Assembly: GCA_902789835.1 (NCBI GenBank)
Contig: CADAPN010000079.1
Location: 1-8,512 of the forward strand
DNA: 8,512 nucleotides
From: Oscillospiraceae bacterium
GTDB lineage: Bacteria; Bacillota_A; Clostridia; Oscillospirales; Oscillospiraceae
Direction: 5' to 3'
In this document: positions 6,564 through 8,512 of the stretch, piece after piece
Layout of the letters: each line of letters starts with the position of its first letter
How positions within the stretch are numbered: position 1 is the first letter of the stretch
Notes under the pieces: generated by a model
The model's database searches: none
What the model was told of the DNA's origin: nothing
What the model saw: only the letters and a program-made list of their open reading frames with translations
Program-made: the position numbers and the translations under genes

Positions 6564-6593
6564 ATTATAGCATAGGCTTTTTTTCTTTGTCCA
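6564..6593 (-). promoter_or_regulatory. Extended -10 promoter for nrdR and the downstream operon
   Basis: On the minus strand a perfect TATAAT (6564-6569) is preceded by TGC, giving an extended -10, and lies 18 bases from TGGACA (6588-6593), a one-mismatch -35. The start of transcription would fall around 6555-6558, leaving a leader of about 65 bases before the nrdR ATG. The stretch between is A/T-rich, unlike the coding sequence on both sides. This fits the housekeeping sigma factor. Confidence 0.75.
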
Positions 6594-6603
6594 TAGGAAA
6601 TCA

Positions 6604-6636
6604 AAAATTTTTGCCTCTGTCTTCGCAGAGGCAAAA
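6604..6636 (-). terminator. Rho-independent terminator of cinA
   Basis: GCCTCTG (6613-6619) pairs with CAGAGGC (6626-6632) around a six-base loop, extended by A/T pairs on both sides. On the minus strand the stem is followed by AAAATTTTTGATTT, a U-rich tail. It starts six bases after the cinA stop codon and lies upstream of the nrdR promoter, separating the two units. Confidence 0.75.
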
Positions 6637-6641
6637 TCGTT

Positions 6642-7901
6642 TTATATCTCTTCCACCGGGAGGCCGTTCAGCCATCGGCGCATCATGTCATAGGCGTGAT
6701 TTCCGCTCATCCGTCGGATATAGCTGCGGGTGCGCTTCGGTCCGAGGCTGAGGGCGCGTACATAAGTGTTTCCCTCCACCGACATCGAAACAAAGACGGT
6801 TCCGACCTCATGGACACCGTCTCCGTCGGGACCGGCCAGACCTGTAACGCCGATGCCGATGTCGGCTCCGGTCAGGCGGCGGACCTGCTCTGCCAGTGCC
6901 ACGGCTACTTCACGGCTTACAGCCCCCTTCTCCTCGATCATCTTCGGATCCAGCCCCAGGAGTCTCGCCTTCACTTCGTTTGTATACACCACCGCGCCCC
7001 CCAGGAAGACGCTGCTTGCGCCGGGGATGTCCGTAAAGCGCTTGGCAATCTCTCCGCCGGTGCAGCTCTCAGCCGTTGCGAAGGTCAGTCCCTTATCCTT
7101 CAGGAGCGGGAACACCGCCTCCTCAATGCACTCCACATCCATCCCATAGACAAAATCGCCGAGCCGCTCTTTCACATGCGCAATCACCGGGGCCATCATC
7201 TTCTCGGCCTCCGCCTCGCTTCCGGCCTTGGCCGTCACCTGCAGCAGGCAATCGCACTCCTTGGCATAAGGGGCCATGGTGGGGTTCACCATGACATTCA
7301 TCTCATCGGCAAACATGTCGTCGATCGCACTCTCTCCGATCCCGAAAACCCGGATTGAATGCGAAACAATCTCCTCATCGGAGAGGGAACGCAGATACGG
7401 CACGCCATAGGTTCGGAACATCGGCACACACTCCACCGGCGGTCCCGGCATCATGATAACCGTCTTTCCCTCCGCCTGAAACGCGCAGCCGGGCGCCGTG
7501 CCCCAGAGATTATGAAACACGGTGCAGCCCTCCGGCAGCATCGCCTGCTGAAAATTATTCGGTGTGAAGTTCCGCTTGTTCCGGATAAACTCATGGAGGA
7601 ATTTGACCTCGTCGTCATTCTGCACGAGCTTCAGGCTGAAGCTCTCCGCCAGAATCTGCTTGGTCAGGTCGTCACAGGTCGGTCCCAGGCCGCCTGTCGT
7701 GATGATGATATCCGCACGGGATTTTGCGATCTCCACACAGGCACGGAGCCGTTCGGGGTTGTCCCCTACTACGGTGTGATACTTGACGTTGATCCCGATA
7801 CGCGAAAGCATCTCGGAGATATCCCTCGCGTCGGTGTTCGTAATATGTCCCAGAAGGATCTCCGTTCCCACGGAGATGATTTCGGTGTTATAGGGTCTCA
7901 T
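6642..7901 (-). CDS. cinA: CinA: nicotinamide-nucleotide amidohydrolase with N-terminal COG1058 domain
   Basis: CinA pairs an N-terminal molybdopterin-binding-like domain, in some members an ADP-ribose pyrophosphatase, with a C-terminal PncC domain that hydrolyses nicotinamide mononucleotide to nicotinate mononucleotide and ammonia in pyridine-nucleotide recycling. In Gram-positive competent bacteria it is often expressed with competence genes. All 419 residues are present, the normal length. N-terminal landmarks are EIISVGTEILLG (7-18), DIIITTGGLGPTCDDLT (64-80) and MMPGPPVEC (150-158). C-terminal landmarks are TAESCTGGEIAKRF (276-289), including the catalytic serine, GGAVVYTNEVKARLLG (301-316) and GIGVTGLAGPDG (349-360). 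GGAGG lies eight bases before the ATG. It is not beside recA here, and terminators on both sides suggest a single-gene transcript. Confidence 0.97.
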   Translation of the reverse strand: MRPYNTEIISVGTEILLGHITNTDARDISEMLSRIGINVKYHTVVGDNPERLRACVEIAKSRADIIITTGGLGPTCDDLTKQILAESFSLKLVQNDDEVKFLHEFIRNKRNFTPNNFQQAMLPEGCTVFHNLWGTAPGCAFQAEGKTVIMMPGPPVECVPMFRTYGVPYLRSLSDEEIVSHSIRVFGIGESAIDDMFADEMNVMVNPTMAPYAKECDCLLQVTAKAGSEAEAEKMMAPVIAHVKERLGDFVYGMDVECIEEAVFPLLKDKGLTFATAESCTGGEIAKRFTDIPGASSVFLGGAVVYTNEVKARLLGLDPKMIEEKGAVSREVAVALAEQVRRLTGADIGIGVTGLAGPDGDGVHEVGTVFVSMSVEGNTYVRALSLGPKRTRSYIRRMSGNHAYDMMRRWLNGLPVEEI

Positions 7902-7938
7902 GGTTCATGCCTCCAGATGATTAGTCCTGCGATATCCT

Positions 7939-7967
7939 ATCATATCTTTCACGCTTTTTCCACCGAT
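7939..7967 (-). promoter_or_regulatory. Possible promoter of cinA
   Basis: On the minus strand TATGAT (7939-7944) is a good -10, 17 bases from ATCGGT (7962-7967), which is a poor -35. Position argues for it: it lies between the upstream terminator and the cinA Shine-Dalgarno, where a promoter is needed. The -35 match alone would not support the call. Confidence 0.4.
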
Positions 7968-7982
7968 TTTTCATCTGCGCAG

Positions 7983-8011
7983 AAAAACCGCTGCGGAAAA
8001 CCGCAGCGGTT
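7983..8011 (-). terminator. Rho-independent terminator of the surface-protein gene
   Basis: AACCGCTGCGG (7986-7996) and CCGCAGCGGTT (8001-8011) form a perfect 11-pair stem on a four-base loop. On the minus strand the hairpin ends in a short T-run, TTTTTC. It lies about 37 bases after the stop codon of the surface-protein gene and upstream of cinA. Confidence 0.85.
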
Positions 8012-8047
8012 CATCTTGACTTGTTTCTTTTCGAGTGATTCCTCGGC

Positions 8048-8512
8048 TTACTTGCTGACCCGTTTCTTCTTCGGGATCAGGGCAACCACCGCGCCGCCGG
8101 AGAGGACAGCCACTGCCGCCCAAAGGGCAACATTGGAGTTGTCGCCGGTCTTCGGGGACTTGTAGGAGGTGGAGCCTGCCGCCAGGATGTTGAAGGAAGC
8201 CTGGGCCGGGTAGAAGTATTCCCTGTGTCCGTCCGTCTTGTTCAGACGCCACAGCCGGGCAGTCAGCGTGTAGCTGTTGTTGCTGCGCAGCTGATCCAGG
8301 AGGTTCCGATAAATCCAGAGGGTCTGGTGATCGTTGGAGATGGAGTAATAATCCTTGCTGATCTTCTGTCCGCCGATCCAGATTGCGAGCGTGCCGTCAT
8401 CGTCATAGTCGATGGGCCAGCAGGAAACGAACTTGATCCATACGTTCTTGCCCTTGATGTAGTCATCCAGGCCGTCCGCTACCGCAATACCGGGGAGGAG
8501 GGACAGTTTGAA
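8048..8512 (-). CDS. C-terminal part of a sortase-anchored surface protein (SPKTG signal)
   Basis: The last 154 residues are visible; the N-terminus lies past the right edge. The end is a textbook cell-wall sorting signal: SPKTGD (119-124, bases 8141-8158), a hydrophobic segment from about 128 to 147 and a positive tail KKKRVSK. A sortase would cut between Thr and Gly and link the protein to the wall. SPKTG departs from LPXTG; such (S/N/P)PxTG signals are known in Clostridia, for example for the class B sortase of Clostridioides difficile. Before it, residues about 41-90 (TLAIWIGGQKISKDYYSISN at 41-60, TLWIYRNLLDQL at 64-75, SYTLTARLW at 80-88) look like the Ig-like X2-type module that often precedes anchors in clostridial surface proteins. 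That module call is by pattern only. No sortase gene is in the window. The ligand or enzymatic role of the missing part is unknown. Confidence 0.88.
   Translation of the reverse strand, partial: FKLSLLPGIAVADGLDDYIKGKNVWIKFVSCWPIDYDDDGTLAIWIGGQKISKDYYSISNDHQTLWIYRNLLDQLRSNNSYTLTARLWRLNKTDGHREYFYPAQASFNILAAGSTSYKSPKTGDNSNVALWAAVAVLSGGAVVALIPKKKRVSK

Noticed and set aside
6642..8165. Plus-strand open frames of up to 268 codons opposite cinA and its upstream gap
   Set aside because: They overlap a complete CinA on the other strand and run through both a terminator hairpin and the promoter region; no recognisable protein features.
7971..8252. Minus-strand open frame of 93 codons near the surface-protein end
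   Set aside because: It is out of frame with the sorting-signal protein, which has a recognisable C-terminus, and it runs through the terminator.
1..8512. CRISPR arrays, insertion sequences, tRNA genes, phage or defence genes
   Set aside because: No regularly spaced repeats, transposase or integrase motifs or tRNA-like folds were seen; nearly all sequence is accounted for by housekeeping genes.

Overview
This window reads as a chromosomal, mostly housekeeping segment from a fairly GC-rich Bacillota (Firmicutes), most likely a member of the Clostridia. The grounds are a DUF4364-type small winged-helix protein (a clostridial family), consensus-like Shine-Dalgarno sites, Rho-independent terminators, a sortase-anchored surface protein with an SPKTG signal, and NrdR, AsnA, GlmM and DprA sequences of Gram-positive type. 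The genus cannot be fixed from the sequence alone. All supported genes lie on the minus strand, so transcription runs from high to low coordinates.

The layout in transcription order starts with the C-terminal end of a cell-wall-anchored surface protein (8048-8512, open at the window edge), closed by a strong terminator (7983-8011). Next comes a monocistronic cinA (6642-7901) with its own Shine-Dalgarno site and terminator (6604-6636). A good extended -10 promoter (6564-6593) then starts a tightly packed set of eight genes: nrdR, a NagB-like sugar-phosphate protein, glmM, a stand-alone GlmU-like left-handed beta-helix protein, a DUF4364 protein, asnA, a SpoU/TrmH-family RNA methyltransferase and dprA, which runs off the left edge. 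Gaps in this set are 3 to 27 bases, except for 137 bases between the NagB-like gene and glmM.

Functionally, the middle of the operon is about amino sugars feeding the cell wall. GlmM makes glucosamine-1-phosphate, the beta-helix protein resembles the acetyltransferase half of GlmU, and the NagB-like protein belongs to the glucosamine-6-phosphate deaminase/isomerase fold. It is flanked by a deoxyribonucleotide-synthesis regulator (NrdR), asparagine synthesis (AsnA), RNA modification and DNA uptake/recombination (DprA). CinA, also linked to competence and to NAD salvage, sits just upstream as a separate unit.

Two features stand out. The NagB-like protein lacks two aspartates that are catalytic in well-studied NagB enzymes, while keeping the surrounding motif. 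The 137-base gap before glmM contains a diverged second copy of the 3' end of that same gene (30 of 39 bases identical in the best block), which looks like the remnant of a lost tandem paralogue. I see no CRISPR array, insertion sequence, tRNA or rRNA gene, prophage or defence system here.
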